Counted from the first letter of the stretch, positions 52,583 through 61,177 are shown. The stretch: 64,000 nucleotides of DNA from Lachnospiraceae bacterium UBA3310 (GCA_002361355.1 DESQ01000017.1:117044-181043), one strand, 5' to 3'. Translations and numbers: made by a program. The notes: a model not told the origin generated them from the letters alone.

Positions 52583-54268
52583 CTACCTCCCAAGTGTAGA
52601 AAGCAGATGATCCAGCATTTCGCTGATTACATTGATATATCTGCTGGATGCGTTATATGCGTTCTGATACATAATCATATTGGTCAGTTCCTCATCAGAA
52701 GAAACACCCACAATTTCTTCTCTCGCATAGGCGAGCGCATCCGTTGCCTGCGCCTGATTCTCCTGCACTCCCCTGAATACATAACCTGTGTTTGCGATCT
52801 GCGACACCAGATTCTTATAGTAATCCTTAAAGCAGACAGGCGTCGCTACGTTGGGATTCAGAGTGTATACCGCCTCCTCGAAAGCCTTCTTCATAGCCTC
52901 CATGGTCTCATGATCCTCGGAGTGCTCATTCAGCCTGAAAGTCAGCAGGGAGGGATTCTGACGAAGTTCAGGGTTCACCAGCATATTTCTCACTGTCCAG
53001 CCTGTCTCCGGCTTATCCGGCTCATCTACCGCAAGCTGGAACAGTTGATAGGGATTGCCGTTCTCATCACGCAGATAATCGGAGCCCGGATTTACCTCTC
53101 TCGCTCTTTCCGCCCCTTCCGCCAGAACGTCGTTGATCTTGGTGGTAATAATGTGTACCAGTTTATCAAACTCCGCCTGAATATTCATCACGATAGACTG
53201 GGATACATGTACGTCATACCAGCCTTCCTCATACTTGCCGTCCGGGTTGATGTTATCGAGCTCGTTGTGGGTTGCCCTGTGGTCTCCTCTGGCAAGCAGG
53301 GTACTCTTAAGGGAACCGATATCCGTGTTATACTCGGAAGATATCTTCTGATTCAGGTTAAATACCTTCGCTCTCTGTATGCCCTCCTCCGTGACGATGG
53401 GATTCCCCTCCCCGTCAAGTTTAAAGTCGGCAAACATCTTCCAGTAAGGCGTGTAAAAGCCGGTCTGCGGATCCTGATAAAGGGCTATCTCATTGACCGT
53501 ACCGCCCTTCACCAGATCCGTCTCCTCAAAACGGACATTCACATTGCCGATCGAATCTTCCGAGTAAGATATGCTTCCCAACTTGCCCAGCTCGTCCAGA
53601 AGATAATTCCTGCGGTCTCTCAAATCGTTCGCATTCTCCGGCCCGGCCTCGACCCGCACGATTCTCTTATTCAGTTCATTGATTTCCTGCGCGTATTTAT
53701 TGATCCGGTCAACCTCTCTCTTGACCTCTTTATTCATATTATCCTGATAATCGCAAAGGCTGTCGTAGACTTTGCGTGCCTTTGTGATAAATTCATACGC
53801 TTTCGTCACGAACAGGTTCTGCTTCACGGAGGAAGTCGGATCCTTAGCCAGCTCCTGCACTGCACCCCAGAGTCCGTCCTTTGCATCCGCGCCGTCGTGT
53901 TCGCCAACCAGTGCCACGGAAAATTCATGACCCTCATTGGATTCACCCAGAATATACTCTATCTCCTCTAAAGCCGCTGCGGAAACGTCATAAAAAGCCA
54001 TACGCCCCGATTCGCGGCGATAGTTTCTATCCAATATCCAATCTCTTTCCTGTCTTGTTCGGGTATAATTGACACCCAGACCTGTCTGTTTCCAGTTCGT
54101 GTCAGCGCTTTTTGACAGAGTGATATAGTTCCTCGTCCCCTGCGCCACCTGCTGTCTGGTATATCCTTGGGTGTCTAAGTTAGACATGTTATGCGCTGTG
54201 GTATTCAGCGCATTATCCGCTGTTCTTAATCCTGATGTGCCTATATAAAGGCTGCTCATTAATGACAT
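52583..54268 (-). CDS. flgK: Flagellar hook-associated protein FlgK (copy 1)
   Basis: A 561-residue FlgK: SSLYIGTSGLRTADNALNTTAHNMSNLDTQGYTRQQVAQ at the start and GVSSDEELTNMIMYQNAYNASSRYINVISEMLDHLLSTLGR at the end. The middle carries YRRESGRMAFYDVSAAALEEIEYILGE and a long variable part. The second FlgK gene starts 6 nt behind its stop, so they are translated from one message. flgN lies 19 nt in front. Two different FlgK proteins in tandem are less common than one. Confidence 0.93.
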   Translation of the reverse strand: MSLMSSLYIGTSGLRTADNALNTTAHNMSNLDTQGYTRQQVAQGTRNYITLSKSADTNWKQTGLGVNYTRTRQERDWILDRNYRRESGRMAFYDVSAAALEEIEYILGESNEGHEFSVALVGEHDGADAKDGLWGAVQELAKDPTSSVKQNLFVTKAYEFITKARKVYDSLCDYQDNMNKEVKREVDRINKYAQEINELNKRIVRVEAGPENANDLRDRRNYLLDELGKLGSISYSEDSIGNVNVRFEETDLVKGGTVNEIALYQDPQTGFYTPYWKMFADFKLDGEGNPIVTEEGIQRAKVFNLNQKISSEYNTDIGSLKSTLLARGDHRATHNELDNINPDGKYEEGWYDVHVSQSIVMNIQAEFDKLVHIITTKINDVLAEGAERAREVNPGSDYLRDENGNPYQLFQLAVDEPDKPETGWTVRNMLVNPELRQNPSLLTFRLNEHSEDHETMEAMKKAFEEAVYTLNPNVATPVCFKDYYKNLVSQIANTGYVFRGVQENQAQATDALAYAREEIVGVSSDEELTNMIMYQNAYNASSRYINVISEMLDHLLSTLGR

Positions 54269-54287
54269 ATTTTACCGTCCTCAACAA

Positions 54288-54806
54288 TTATTGCTTGGCG
54301 TCAAAAGCCTTGTTGACCGTCCCGATCACGTCACCGGTATTGTAGGCTCCCCTGTTATAATTCGCCGTCTCCGGCGCCTTATTCATGGACTGTAAGACCT
54401 GCATGTTTAACTGCACAAGCTCCAATGCGTTCTCGATCAGCTCCCTGTTTTGTTCGTTGATCCGCTTTACCGCACGCACGTTTCTACGCAACTCATCAAA
54501 TACCGATGCCAGCTTTGCCTGCTCCTGCGGCCTTGCCGCCAGCATATTGATCAAATCTACAATTTTCAGCTCGTTAACATCCTTGTTAAGTACGTTCGCA
54601 ATATCATTAACAGCTTCATTTCTCTGATGATCCAGATGATTGATTCTGCTTACGATGATTTGCTCCTCATCCGTGATTTTTGCTAAACTTTCAATATCGT
54701 CAGACACAATGGCAGGCGTTTTTTTCATGGACATTTCCAACAGATTCCCGTATTCCAGATTTTCTTTTTCCAAAACCTCGATCAAGGTTTCCATCAAACT
54801 TGCCAC
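54288..54806 (-). CDS. flgN: Flagellar export chaperone FlgN
   Basis: A 172-residue helical protein with the FlgN pattern: LMETLIEVLEKENLEYGNLLEMSMKKTPAIVSDDIESLAKITDEEQIIVSRINHLDHQR, then helices to about residue 145 and a loose Asn/Gly tail. FlgN escorts FlgK and FlgL to the export gate, which agrees with the next three genes. It follows flgM across an 85-nt gap containing a 27-bp tandem repeat. Confidence 0.88.
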   Translation of the reverse strand: MASLMETLIEVLEKENLEYGNLLEMSMKKTPAIVSDDIESLAKITDEEQIIVSRINHLDHQRNEAVNDIANVLNKDVNELKIVDLINMLAARPQEQAKLASVFDELRRNVRAVKRINEQNRELIENALELVQLNMQVLQSMNKAPETANYNRGAYNTGDVIGTVNKAFDAKQ

Positions 54807-54832
54807 TTTAAACCTCCGCCTTTAAACCTGTC

Positions 54833-54886
54833 TGCGGTTAATTCATGAAATGAATTTACTGCGGTTAATTCATGAAATGAATTTAC
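54833..54886. repeat. 27-bp exact tandem repeat between flgM and flgN
   Basis: Two identical 27-bp units (54833-54859 and 54860-54886) that contain the inner palindrome AATTCAT-GAA-ATGAATT. The repeat lies just behind the flgM stop and may act on message stability or on flgM/flgN balance. Confidence 0.9.
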
Positions 54887-54891
54887 CGCAC

Positions 54892-55173
54892 TTACAGGTT
54901 TCCAATCTCCTCATACTGCTTCATCAACTTCTCCGCAAAACTCTCGCCGCTCACATGGTATGTGCCGTTTTCAATGCTCGCCTTGATGGGCGCAGTCAGT
55001 TCGCTTCTGATGTCATCGGCTGCGGCAACTGCATTTTTCGCGGTCTGAATGTCCTTGCCGATGCTGGAGATCTGAATCCGGTCAGAACCCGCGCTTTTAG
55101 CTGTGTTCTGTGTCCTGCCCTTATTCTTCGTGCCATAAATCTGCTGTATCTGTGTATAAGCCTCGATACGCAT
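54892..55173 (-). CDS. flgM: Anti-sigma-28 factor FlgM
   Basis: A 93-residue protein: MRIEAYTQIQQIYGTKNKGRTQ, then DRIQISSIGKDIQTAKNAV and the C-terminal helices RSELTAPIKASIENGTYHVSGESFAEKLMKQY, which hold sigma-28. The start at 55173 has GGAGG eight bases upstream; the frame is open for 13 more codons, but without a better site. FlgM blocks sigma-28 until the hook is finished and FlgM is secreted. Its own operon is under a sigma-28 promoter, giving feedback. Confidence 0.93.
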   Translation of the reverse strand: MRIEAYTQIQQIYGTKNKGRTQNTAKSAGSDRIQISSIGKDIQTAKNAVAAADDIRSELTAPIKASIENGTYHVSGESFAEKLMKQYEEIGNL

Positions 55174-55216
55174 ATAGGATTCCTCCTTCCTCCTGAGGCT
55201 AATTCCTATCAATAAA

Positions 55217-55287
55217 AAAATTCACCTCATTTCAATATCTTACACTATAAGTATCGGCCATTTCCCGTAAGACTTTAGAGGTGAATT
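55217..55287. repeat. 11-bp inverted repeat flanking the flgM promoter
   Basis: AAATTCACCTC (55217-55227) and its exact complement GAGGTGAATTT (55277-55287) enclose 49 bp that hold the whole sigma-28 promoter. On the minus strand the second arm runs into a T-run, so the pair could also form a large-loop terminator for the antiporter gene. Confidence 0.8.
55250..55276 (-). promoter_or_regulatory. Sigma-28 promoter of the flgM-csrA operon
   Basis: On the minus strand TAAA (55273-55276) followed by GTCT, 15 bp in all, and GCCGATAC (55250-55257), a near-consensus sigma-28 promoter. Confidence 0.87.
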
Positions 55288-55309
55288 TATTTTTCTGCGC
55301 ACAGTCTGC

Positions 55310-56845
55310 TTAATGTTTTCCCGCTGACTTCTTTTTTTCCTTTTTTTTCCGCTTATCTGCTTTTACCGTTTTTTCCTCTTTTTCATCGCGTTCCTCTTTT
55401 TCCAGATGCACGCAGCTCTCGATATCATCAAGCTCCTGATTTTCCACGCCCATCTCCAGCTCTTCAAAGTGTTCCACCAGCGATACTTCCGTCTGCATTT
55501 CCCCGGATTCTTCGGACGCCCCCGTCTGTTTTGACGGTTCTGTCTCCAACTCCTGCCCCGTCTGCGCCAAAGCCTCCTCTGACGCAGTCTCCTCTTCCGC
55601 ATCTGCCTCTGCTTCTACATCTGTCTCCACTTCCGCCTTCACCGCATTCTCCAGCGTAATACAACCGGAAAAAATCAACGCAAGCTTGGCGCAGATGGGA
55701 CCCACCATCTCATAGAGAACGGAGGAGGCAAGAATGATGGTGAGCAAAAGCTGCCCGCGCTCACCCGGAAGCAGCCGCTCGCCCAAAAAAGCCAGGCCAA
55801 TCGCCACACCTGCCTGCGGCACCAGCGCAAGCCCCATGTATTTTCTTGCCTCCCTGCTCATGCCGGTAATCGCACAGCCCACATAAGTACCCACATATTT
55901 TCCGACGATACGCACGATAAAATAGCACAGGCCAATCACACCCACCGTTGATAGAGCCTCCACATCCAGCTTCATGCCGGACACGATAAAAAACAACGAC
56001 ATGACCGGAGGCGTAAAGTTATTCAACTGCCTGTATAGTTTCTTGTCTCTGGTCAGATTGATGTAGGAAGCCCCGAATACCATACAGGAGAGCAGCGGAG
56101 AAATATTCAGGGAGGTGCAGATTCCCGATATCCCTGTCAGCATGGCAATTGCAAGAATCAGCCGGTTATCTTTGCTTCTGGCCGGAATCAGAAGCCTGCT
56201 CAAAAAATAACCGCAAAAAAATCCCAGAAGAAGGGCAAAAACATTGTAGACGACCGGCAGAAGGATTTCCTGCGCCGACACAGTTCCTCCGCCCGTGGCT
56301 CCCGCCACCGCCGCCACAATACTGAACGCCAGCAGGCAGACCACATCGTCCAGCGCCACGATCTGCAAAAGCGTATTGACAAACTCCCCCTTCGCCTTGT
56401 ACTGGTTAATGGTCATCATGGTGCTGGCCGGAGCCGTTGCCGTTGCTATGGCTCCCAGAATCAGCGCGAAGTCCAGATCCAGATGAAAGACCGCCCTGCA
56501 AACTACCGTCACCAGTACACCCGCCGTCATCGCCTCAAAGAAGGTCACAACCAAAACCCTGCCGCCGGTCTTTTTGATTACCTCCTTTTTAAAAAATTTC
56601 CCCACGCCAAAAGCGATGAACGCCAGGGCAAGATCGCTGACAAAACTCAAATCCTCGATCATATCCGCCGGTATCATGTTCAGCCCGCACGGCCCGATCA
56701 GGATACCCGCCAGAATATAGCCGCTGACCTTGGGCAGATTCAGGGTGTTGGTCAGTCTGGTCATGATAAATCCCGCAAATAATATGATAGATAAAACCAG
56801 TAAAATTCTTGTCTCCGCGCTGACTGCTTCTAAATATCCCTGCAT
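55310..56845 (-). CDS. CPA2-type cation/proton antiporter with charged cytoplasmic tail
   Basis: A 511-residue protein. The membrane part (1-400, about 12 helices) is of the KefB/NapA type: LPKVSGYILAGILIGP, LALAFIAFGVGKFF, ATATAPASTMMTINQY with the core LQIVALDDVVCLLAFS carrying the paired Asp of the ion site. The last 110 residues are not a TrkA domain but a run of Glu-rich segments (EVETDVEAEADAEEETASEE) ending in a very basic stretch (KADKRKKKEKKKSAGKH). The tail may sense ionic strength or bind membrane or RNA; this is inference. It is a single gene between the Afu-type transporter genes and the flagellar operon. Confidence 0.85.
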   Translation of the reverse strand: MQGYLEAVSAETRILLVLSIILFAGFIMTRLTNTLNLPKVSGYILAGILIGPCGLNMIPADMIEDLSFVSDLALAFIAFGVGKFFKKEVIKKTGGRVLVVTFFEAMTAGVLVTVVCRAVFHLDLDFALILGAIATATAPASTMMTINQYKAKGEFVNTLLQIVALDDVVCLLAFSIVAAVAGATGGGTVSAQEILLPVVYNVFALLLGFFCGYFLSRLLIPARSKDNRLILAIAMLTGISGICTSLNISPLLSCMVFGASYINLTRDKKLYRQLNNFTPPVMSLFFIVSGMKLDVEALSTVGVIGLCYFIVRIVGKYVGTYVGCAITGMSREARKYMGLALVPQAGVAIGLAFLGERLLPGERGQLLLTIILASSVLYEMVGPICAKLALIFSGCITLENAVKAEVETDVEAEADAEEETASEEALAQTGQELETEPSKQTGASEESGEMQTEVSLVEHFEELEMGVENQELDDIESCVHLEKEERDEKEEKTVKADKRKKKEKKKSAGKH

Positions 56846-56874
56846 GGCACTACTCCCTGTTCCTTCCTGACTTC

Positions 56875-57957
56875 TTACTCCGTTTTCAACAGATGGCTGT
56901 CGCAGGCATTGAATTTCACATATGCCTTATCTCCCACCTGAAAGATCTTTTTATAGCGGGGATTAAAGTCCGTGATCTGCACGATAACATCCCCCACTTT
57001 CACATGATAATGCTGATAAGAACCCATAAAGCAGCTCATGATTACCTCGCAGGGAAGCTGCCCTTCGGTTTCAATCGTGGCCGATTCCGGACGCAGCACC
57101 AGCGTGCAGCTTTCATCCTGCGCAAAGTCCTCCACGTTCTCCACATCCACCTGATGCCCGTAAATACTCATAACGCCCCTGTTTCCTTCTTTGGAGACAA
57201 GTTTTCCCTGCAGGAAATTAGCCTCCCCGATGAAATTCGCCACAAAAGCGTCTTTCGGCCGATAATAAATTTCCTGCGGCGTCCCGATCTGTGCCACCAC
57301 ACCCTTGTTCATAATGATGATCTGGTCGGAAAGCGCCATCGCCTCGCTCTGGTCATGGGTCACATACACCGCTGTAATCCCCACGCGCTGCTGGATATTG
57401 CGAATTTCAGTACGCATGGAAACCCGCAGCTTTGCGTCCAGATTGGACAGCGGCTCGTCAAACAGGAGCACGCTGGGCTCCACCACCAGCGCCCTGGCAA
57501 GCGCCACTCTCTGCTGCTGTCCACCGGAAAGCTGATTGGTCATGCGCGCCTCCATGCCCCCAAGTTCCACCAGCTCCAGAATATCCATTACCTTTTTGTG
57601 AATGGTTTCCTTATCCATCTTACGCAGCTTCAGGCCATACGCCACATTGTCAAACACATTATAATGGGGAAAAAGCGCGTAACTCTGGAATACCATGGCC
57701 GTGTCCCGCTTATTGGGCGTCAGCTCGTTAATGGGCTGATCCCCCAGATAGATTTCTCCCTCGTCCGGGCTCTCAAAACCGGCAATCATTCTAAGAGTGG
57801 TCGTCTTTCCACAGCCGGAAGGGCCAAGCAGTGTGACAAAACTTCCGGGCGCAATCGTCAGGTTCGCATCGTTCACCGCCTTAAAATCCTTGCCCGTCTT
57901 AGGATCCTGATATATTTTTGAAATATGTTCCAAACGAATTCCTTTTGATTCCGTCAT
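56875..57957 (-). CDS. AfuC/FbpC-like ABC transporter ATPase
   Basis: A 360-residue ATPase: IRLEHISKIYQDPKTGKDFKAVNDANL, Walker A LLGPSGCGKTTTLRM (about residue 41), signature QLSGGQQQRVALARAL, Walker B VLLFDEPLSNLDAKLR and His switch VTHDQSEAMALSD. The C-terminal 110 residues form the TOBE domain usual in iron, polyamine and sugar-phosphate importers. Its ATG lies 1 nt behind the permease stop. It energises the two-domain permease encoded in front. Confidence 0.92.
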   Translation of the reverse strand: MTESKGIRLEHISKIYQDPKTGKDFKAVNDANLTIAPGSFVTLLGPSGCGKTTTLRMIAGFESPDEGEIYLGDQPINELTPNKRDTAMVFQSYALFPHYNVFDNVAYGLKLRKMDKETIHKKVMDILELVELGGMEARMTNQLSGGQQQRVALARALVVEPSVLLFDEPLSNLDAKLRVSMRTEIRNIQQRVGITAVYVTHDQSEAMALSDQIIIMNKGVVAQIGTPQEIYYRPKDAFVANFIGEANFLQGKLVSKEGNRGVMSIYGHQVDVENVEDFAQDESCTLVLRPESATIETEGQLPCEVIMSCFMGSYQHYHVKVGDVIVQITDFNPRYKKIFQVGDKAYVKFNACDSHLLKTE

Positions 57958-57958
57958 A

Positions 57959-59671
57959 TTACTCTTCCTCCTTTATCTTCCTGCTCGTTCCAAAGAAACG
58001 GATAAATAAATTCATCAACAGTACCGAGAAATAAACAATCAGGATCAGGATTGTCGCATAAGCGCAGGCCACGCCGTAATATCCCTTCTCCGCAAATTCA
58101 TTGATCTGGCAGGTAATCAGCAAAAACTGCGGCGTCACCAGCAGAATAATCGCACTGATCGCCGTGATGCTTCTCACAAAGGAAGTGACCAGGCCGCTGA
58201 AAAACGAATCCTTAATCAAAGGCAGCGTCACCGTCATGAACACCTTGCCGCTTCCCGCTCCCAGATCATAAGCAGATTCTTCGATCGACCTGTCAATCTG
58301 GCGAAGGGCGGAGATGCCGCTTCTAGTTCCCACCGGAAGGCTTCGTATGATAAATACGATAATCAATATCAGTCCCGTCCCGTACAGGCCGCTCAGAATG
58401 CCGGTATGGAAAATACCGTTGGCATAGCCCCGTATATAGCCGATACCAAGCACCGTCCCTGGCACTGCCATGGCCAGCATGGATACAAATTCGATAAAAC
58501 CTTTTGACTTAAACTTCTTCTTCACCACCAGATAGGATATCACCATGGAGAGCAGCGCCGTAATGGGTGCGGCAATGATGGAGAGTATGAAGGAATCTTT
58601 AAATGCCTTAAACCCGCTGTATTTAAACAGATAATCGAACCACTTCCAGGAAAGGGAATAATCGCGCCCCCACAGCTTAAACAGCGCGCCAAAAGGAATC
58701 ATGATATACATGACGATAACAAACACCGCTACAAGAGAACAGAAGATGGTGAGTGGAACCGTCACGCTCTTATCCTCAATCAGCATTCTGGCTCTGGAAG
58801 CCTTTCCGGTCAGCGTAGCCGCCGTCTTTCTTTCCAGATAATATTTCTGGATAAAGAACAGGATCAGCGTCAATGACAGAAGCACCACAGACATCGCTGC
58901 CGCGCCGGTGGAGTCATAAGATCCTGTCACCTGTAAATAAATCGTGGTCGCCAGCGTATCATAGTCGCCGCCGATCAGCATGGGATTGGCAAAATCCGCC
59001 ACCGACTCAATAAATGTCACCAGAAACGCATTACCAATGCCCGGTAAAAGTAACGGCAGCGTCACCGTGCCAAACACCTTCATTCTGGATGCGCCGATAT
59101 CCCGCGCCGCCTCTTCCAGCGAGGGATCAATGTTCTTTAAAAGCCCTTTTAACATCATATAGCATACCGGGAAGAAGGTCAGCGTCTGCACTACCACAAT
59201 TCCCTTCAGCCCGTATACGTTTGAATCATATATATGTAACAAAGACCGGGTAATAATACCGCTTCGCCCAAACAACATAATCGTTGACAAAGATAACACA
59301 AAGGGCGGTGAAACCACCGGCAAAAGCGAAACGATATTAAAAAGCCTTCCCACCGTCTTATTTTTCACCTTCACATAAACATCCACATAGGCAAACAACA
59401 GCCCGATCAATGTGGACAATATACTTGTCAGTAACCCCAATACCACCGTATTCCCAAATGCCTGACGGAATCTCTGCATACTTAAGACCCGTCTGAAAAC
59501 ATCCAGCGTGACCTGACCCTCCGTATATACGCTGTCTATCAGCAGTACAAACAGTGGATAGCAGATGAATAAGGTCAGAAAAACAAGAAGAATTACGATC
59601 ATCCCCACCATCACCGGATCCGAGAGCAGTTTCTTGCGATCCAGGCTCGCACTCTTGCTTTTAGATGCCAT
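57959..59671 (-). CDS. AfuB/FbpB-like fused ABC transporter permease
   Basis: A 570-residue permease made of two fused halves, each with about six helices and an ATPase-contact loop: IDPSLEEAARDIGASRMKVFGTVTLPLLLPG in the first and IDRSIEESAYDLGAGSGKVFMTVTLPLIKDS in the second. I start at MASKSKSASLDRKK (59671), with AGGAGG eight bases upstream; earlier ATGs lie too close to that site or inside the hairpin region. Fused permeases of this form serve FbpABC-type iron and AfuABC-type hexose-phosphate importers. It lies between the binding-protein gene (165 nt, with the structured element) and the ATPase gene. Confidence 0.92.
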   Translation of the reverse strand: MASKSKSASLDRKKLLSDPVMVGMIVILLVFLTLFICYPLFVLLIDSVYTEGQVTLDVFRRVLSMQRFRQAFGNTVVLGLLTSILSTLIGLLFAYVDVYVKVKNKTVGRLFNIVSLLPVVSPPFVLSLSTIMLFGRSGIITRSLLHIYDSNVYGLKGIVVVQTLTFFPVCYMMLKGLLKNIDPSLEEAARDIGASRMKVFGTVTLPLLLPGIGNAFLVTFIESVADFANPMLIGGDYDTLATTIYLQVTGSYDSTGAAAMSVVLLSLTLILFFIQKYYLERKTAATLTGKASRARMLIEDKSVTVPLTIFCSLVAVFVIVMYIMIPFGALFKLWGRDYSLSWKWFDYLFKYSGFKAFKDSFILSIIAAPITALLSMVISYLVVKKKFKSKGFIEFVSMLAMAVPGTVLGIGYIRGYANGIFHTGILSGLYGTGLILIIVFIIRSLPVGTRSGISALRQIDRSIEESAYDLGAGSGKVFMTVTLPLIKDSFFSGLVTSFVRSITAISAIILLVTPQFLLITCQINEFAEKGYYGVACAYATILILIVYFSVLLMNLFIRFFGTSRKIKEEE

Positions 59672-59700
59672 CCCCATTTCCTCCTCTTCTCTTAATGAAT

Positions 59701-59726
59701 GGGAGATGGTAAAACTACCATCCCCC
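59701..59726 (-). terminator. Hairpin ahead of the fused permease gene
   Basis: An 11-bp stem with one mismatch (GGGAGATGGTA pairing with TACCATCCCCC) stands 29 nt before the permease start. With the structured element just upstream it probably lowers read-through from the binding-protein gene. Confidence 0.5.
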
Positions 59727-59740
59727 AGCCTTCTCAATGC

Positions 59741-59836
59741 GGAGAATGCCCGTATTTTGGCATTCTCCCACGTGAGACTTAGAACTTCTTCGCGAAACAG
59801 CCTCTGCTGTGAGCGTTAGAAGTTCTTCTCACGCAG
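59741..59836 (-). ncRNA. Structured 3'-UTR element, copy B
   Basis: Read on the minus strand, it begins 2 nt after the stop of the binding-protein gene. Helices: GCGTGAGA/TCTCACGT (outer, one G-U), AGAACTTCT/AGAAGTTCT (middle, perfect) and ACAGC/GCTGT closing AGAG (inner), then the 10-bp hairpin GGAGAATGCC/GGCATTCTCC (59741-59768). Compared with copy A (18525-18615), helix bases change on both sides while loops such as AGAG, TTTCG, AAGAA and CTAAG stay the same. This points to a real RNA structure. Confidence 0.72.
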
Positions 59837-61054
59837 TTATTCGGTAAGGAACCTGCTGCTGTCAGCGGCCTCCGCAGAACCGTTCGTCACTGCTGTGAAG
59901 AAATCCTCCACATACTGCGCCGTATTCTGCTTCGCATCCTCAAAATCATAATCAATTACATTGTCGGGATCCAGGCCAAACTGTGTCGCCTCCTCCGGCT
60001 GCTCCGCGTTGTCCAGCACAAGGAACTGATAGGACTCGTTCTCCTTGGCGATATTGACGCAGTCAGGAGAGAGCGCGTACTCAATCCAGAGTTTGGACGC
60101 ATTTGGATGCTTGCATCCCTTAAAGATAGCGGTAGCGCCGATCTCAAAGCTGGTTCCCGATGCAGGAATCACCAGCTCGATATTATCGTAACCGGACAGG
60201 ATCTGGGTGATACCGTCATGCAGGAAACCGATGCCGATTACACACTCGCCAGGGCCTACCATCTTGGACGGGCCGGAACCGCTCTTGGTGTACTGATATA
60301 TGTTCTTGTCAAGCTCCTGGAAATACTTCATTGCCTCGTCATGTCCCTTTGTCTGTACCATGGTGTTAATGACAAGCTTCGCCGTACCTGCGGTAGAAGG
60401 GTTGGACATACCGATCAGTCCCTTGTATTCGGGCTTTAACAGATCATCCCAATCCTGAGGAACATCCAGGCCGAGACGATCCAGTTCTTCCTTATTTACC
60501 ATGAATCCAAGGATACCCTTATAGATGCCATACCAGTTTCCGTCCGCATCCTTGTACATGTCGCCTAACAAATGGGAAGCATTCTGCGCCTCATAGGGCT
60601 CTAACAGTCCTGCTGCCGCCGCCTCATTATAAGGGTCTGTCGTACCGCCAAACCACACATCACCGGAGGGATTACCTGCCTCCTCCTCGATCTTGGTATA
60701 CACTTCGCCTGTGGAAAGTCTCTGGTAATCCACCTTAATGCCGTACATCTCTTCAAATTTCTGGCATGCCGCAGACAGATATGCTTCCTCACAGGAGCCG
60801 TAAACCACTAAAGACCCTTCGGCCTGTGCTGCCGCTACCAGATCATCCGCCCCGGAAGCAGACTCCTGCGCTGCAGGCTCTTCCGCTGCCGGTTCCTCTG
60901 CTGCGGGTTCCTCCGCCGCGGGTTCTTCTGCCGCAGGTTCCTCTGCTGCTGGCGTCTCTGCCGGCGCTTCCGAACCGCCGCAGGCTGTCAGCGAAAAGAC
61001 CATAGACGCTGCCAGAATTGCCGCTGTCACTTTTTTCATGACATTCTTTCTCAT
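59837..61054 (-). CDS. AfuA/FbpA-like solute-binding lipoprotein
   Basis: A 405-residue lipoprotein: signal peptide with lipobox SLTAC (about residue 25), a linker of five EEPAA repeats (residues 33-62), then a type 2 binding fold (LVVYGSCEEAYLSAACQKFEEMYGIKVDYQRLSTGEVYTKI, DVWFGGTTDPYNEAAAAGLLEPYEAQ, WYGIYKGILGFMVNKEEL). The consecutive Tyr pair that holds Fe3+ in FbpA is not seen, so a sugar-phosphate or other anion is more likely than iron; AfuA binds hexose and heptose phosphates. AGGAGG lies seven bases before the ATG. It is read from its own promoter, behind a YesM/YesN pair. Confidence 0.88.
   Translation of the reverse strand: MRKNVMKKVTAAILAASMVFSLTACGGSEAPAETPAAEEPAAEEPAAEEPAAEEPAAEEPAAQESASGADDLVAAAQAEGSLVVYGSCEEAYLSAACQKFEEMYGIKVDYQRLSTGEVYTKIEEEAGNPSGDVWFGGTTDPYNEAAAAGLLEPYEAQNASHLLGDMYKDADGNWYGIYKGILGFMVNKEELDRLGLDVPQDWDDLLKPEYKGLIGMSNPSTAGTAKLVINTMVQTKGHDEAMKYFQELDKNIYQYTKSGSGPSKMVGPGECVIGIGFLHDGITQILSGYDNIELVIPASGTSFEIGATAIFKGCKHPNASKLWIEYALSPDCVNIAKENESYQFLVLDNAEQPEEATQFGLDPDNVIDYDFEDAKQNTAQYVEDFFTAVTNGSAEAADSSRFLTE
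60872..60958 (-). repeat. 15-bp tandem repeat encoding the EEPAA linker
   Basis: Five or six near-identical 15-bp units encode EEPAA repeats in the binding lipoprotein. Such slippage-prone repeats can change linker length between strains. Confidence 0.8.
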
Positions 61055-61148
61055 AACTTTTCCTCCTTCATTTTTGGCATGCTCCCACTCCTGTTCTTCC
61101 CTGCCGGGTTCTGTGAAAACATGCAGTTTTTCTTTATACTACAATAAA

Positions 61149-61177
61149 ATTATATACAGAATGCACAAAAGAGTCTA
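61149..61177 (-). promoter_or_regulatory. Promoter of the AfuA-like lipoprotein gene
   Basis: On the minus strand TAGACT (61172-61177), 17 bp, TATAAT (61149-61154), about 95 nt before the start codon. The weak -35 box leaves room for activation by the neighbouring regulator. Confidence 0.6.

Noticed and set aside
52607..53971. A 454-codon open frame on the plus strand
   Set aside because: It is antisense to flgK, with the His/Ile/Leu-rich composition of a shadow frame and no ribosome binding site.
59837..61054. Firm annotation as Fe3+-binding protein
   Set aside because: The iron-holding Tyr pair is not visible and the context is that of carbohydrate-type sensing, so I kept the substrate open.
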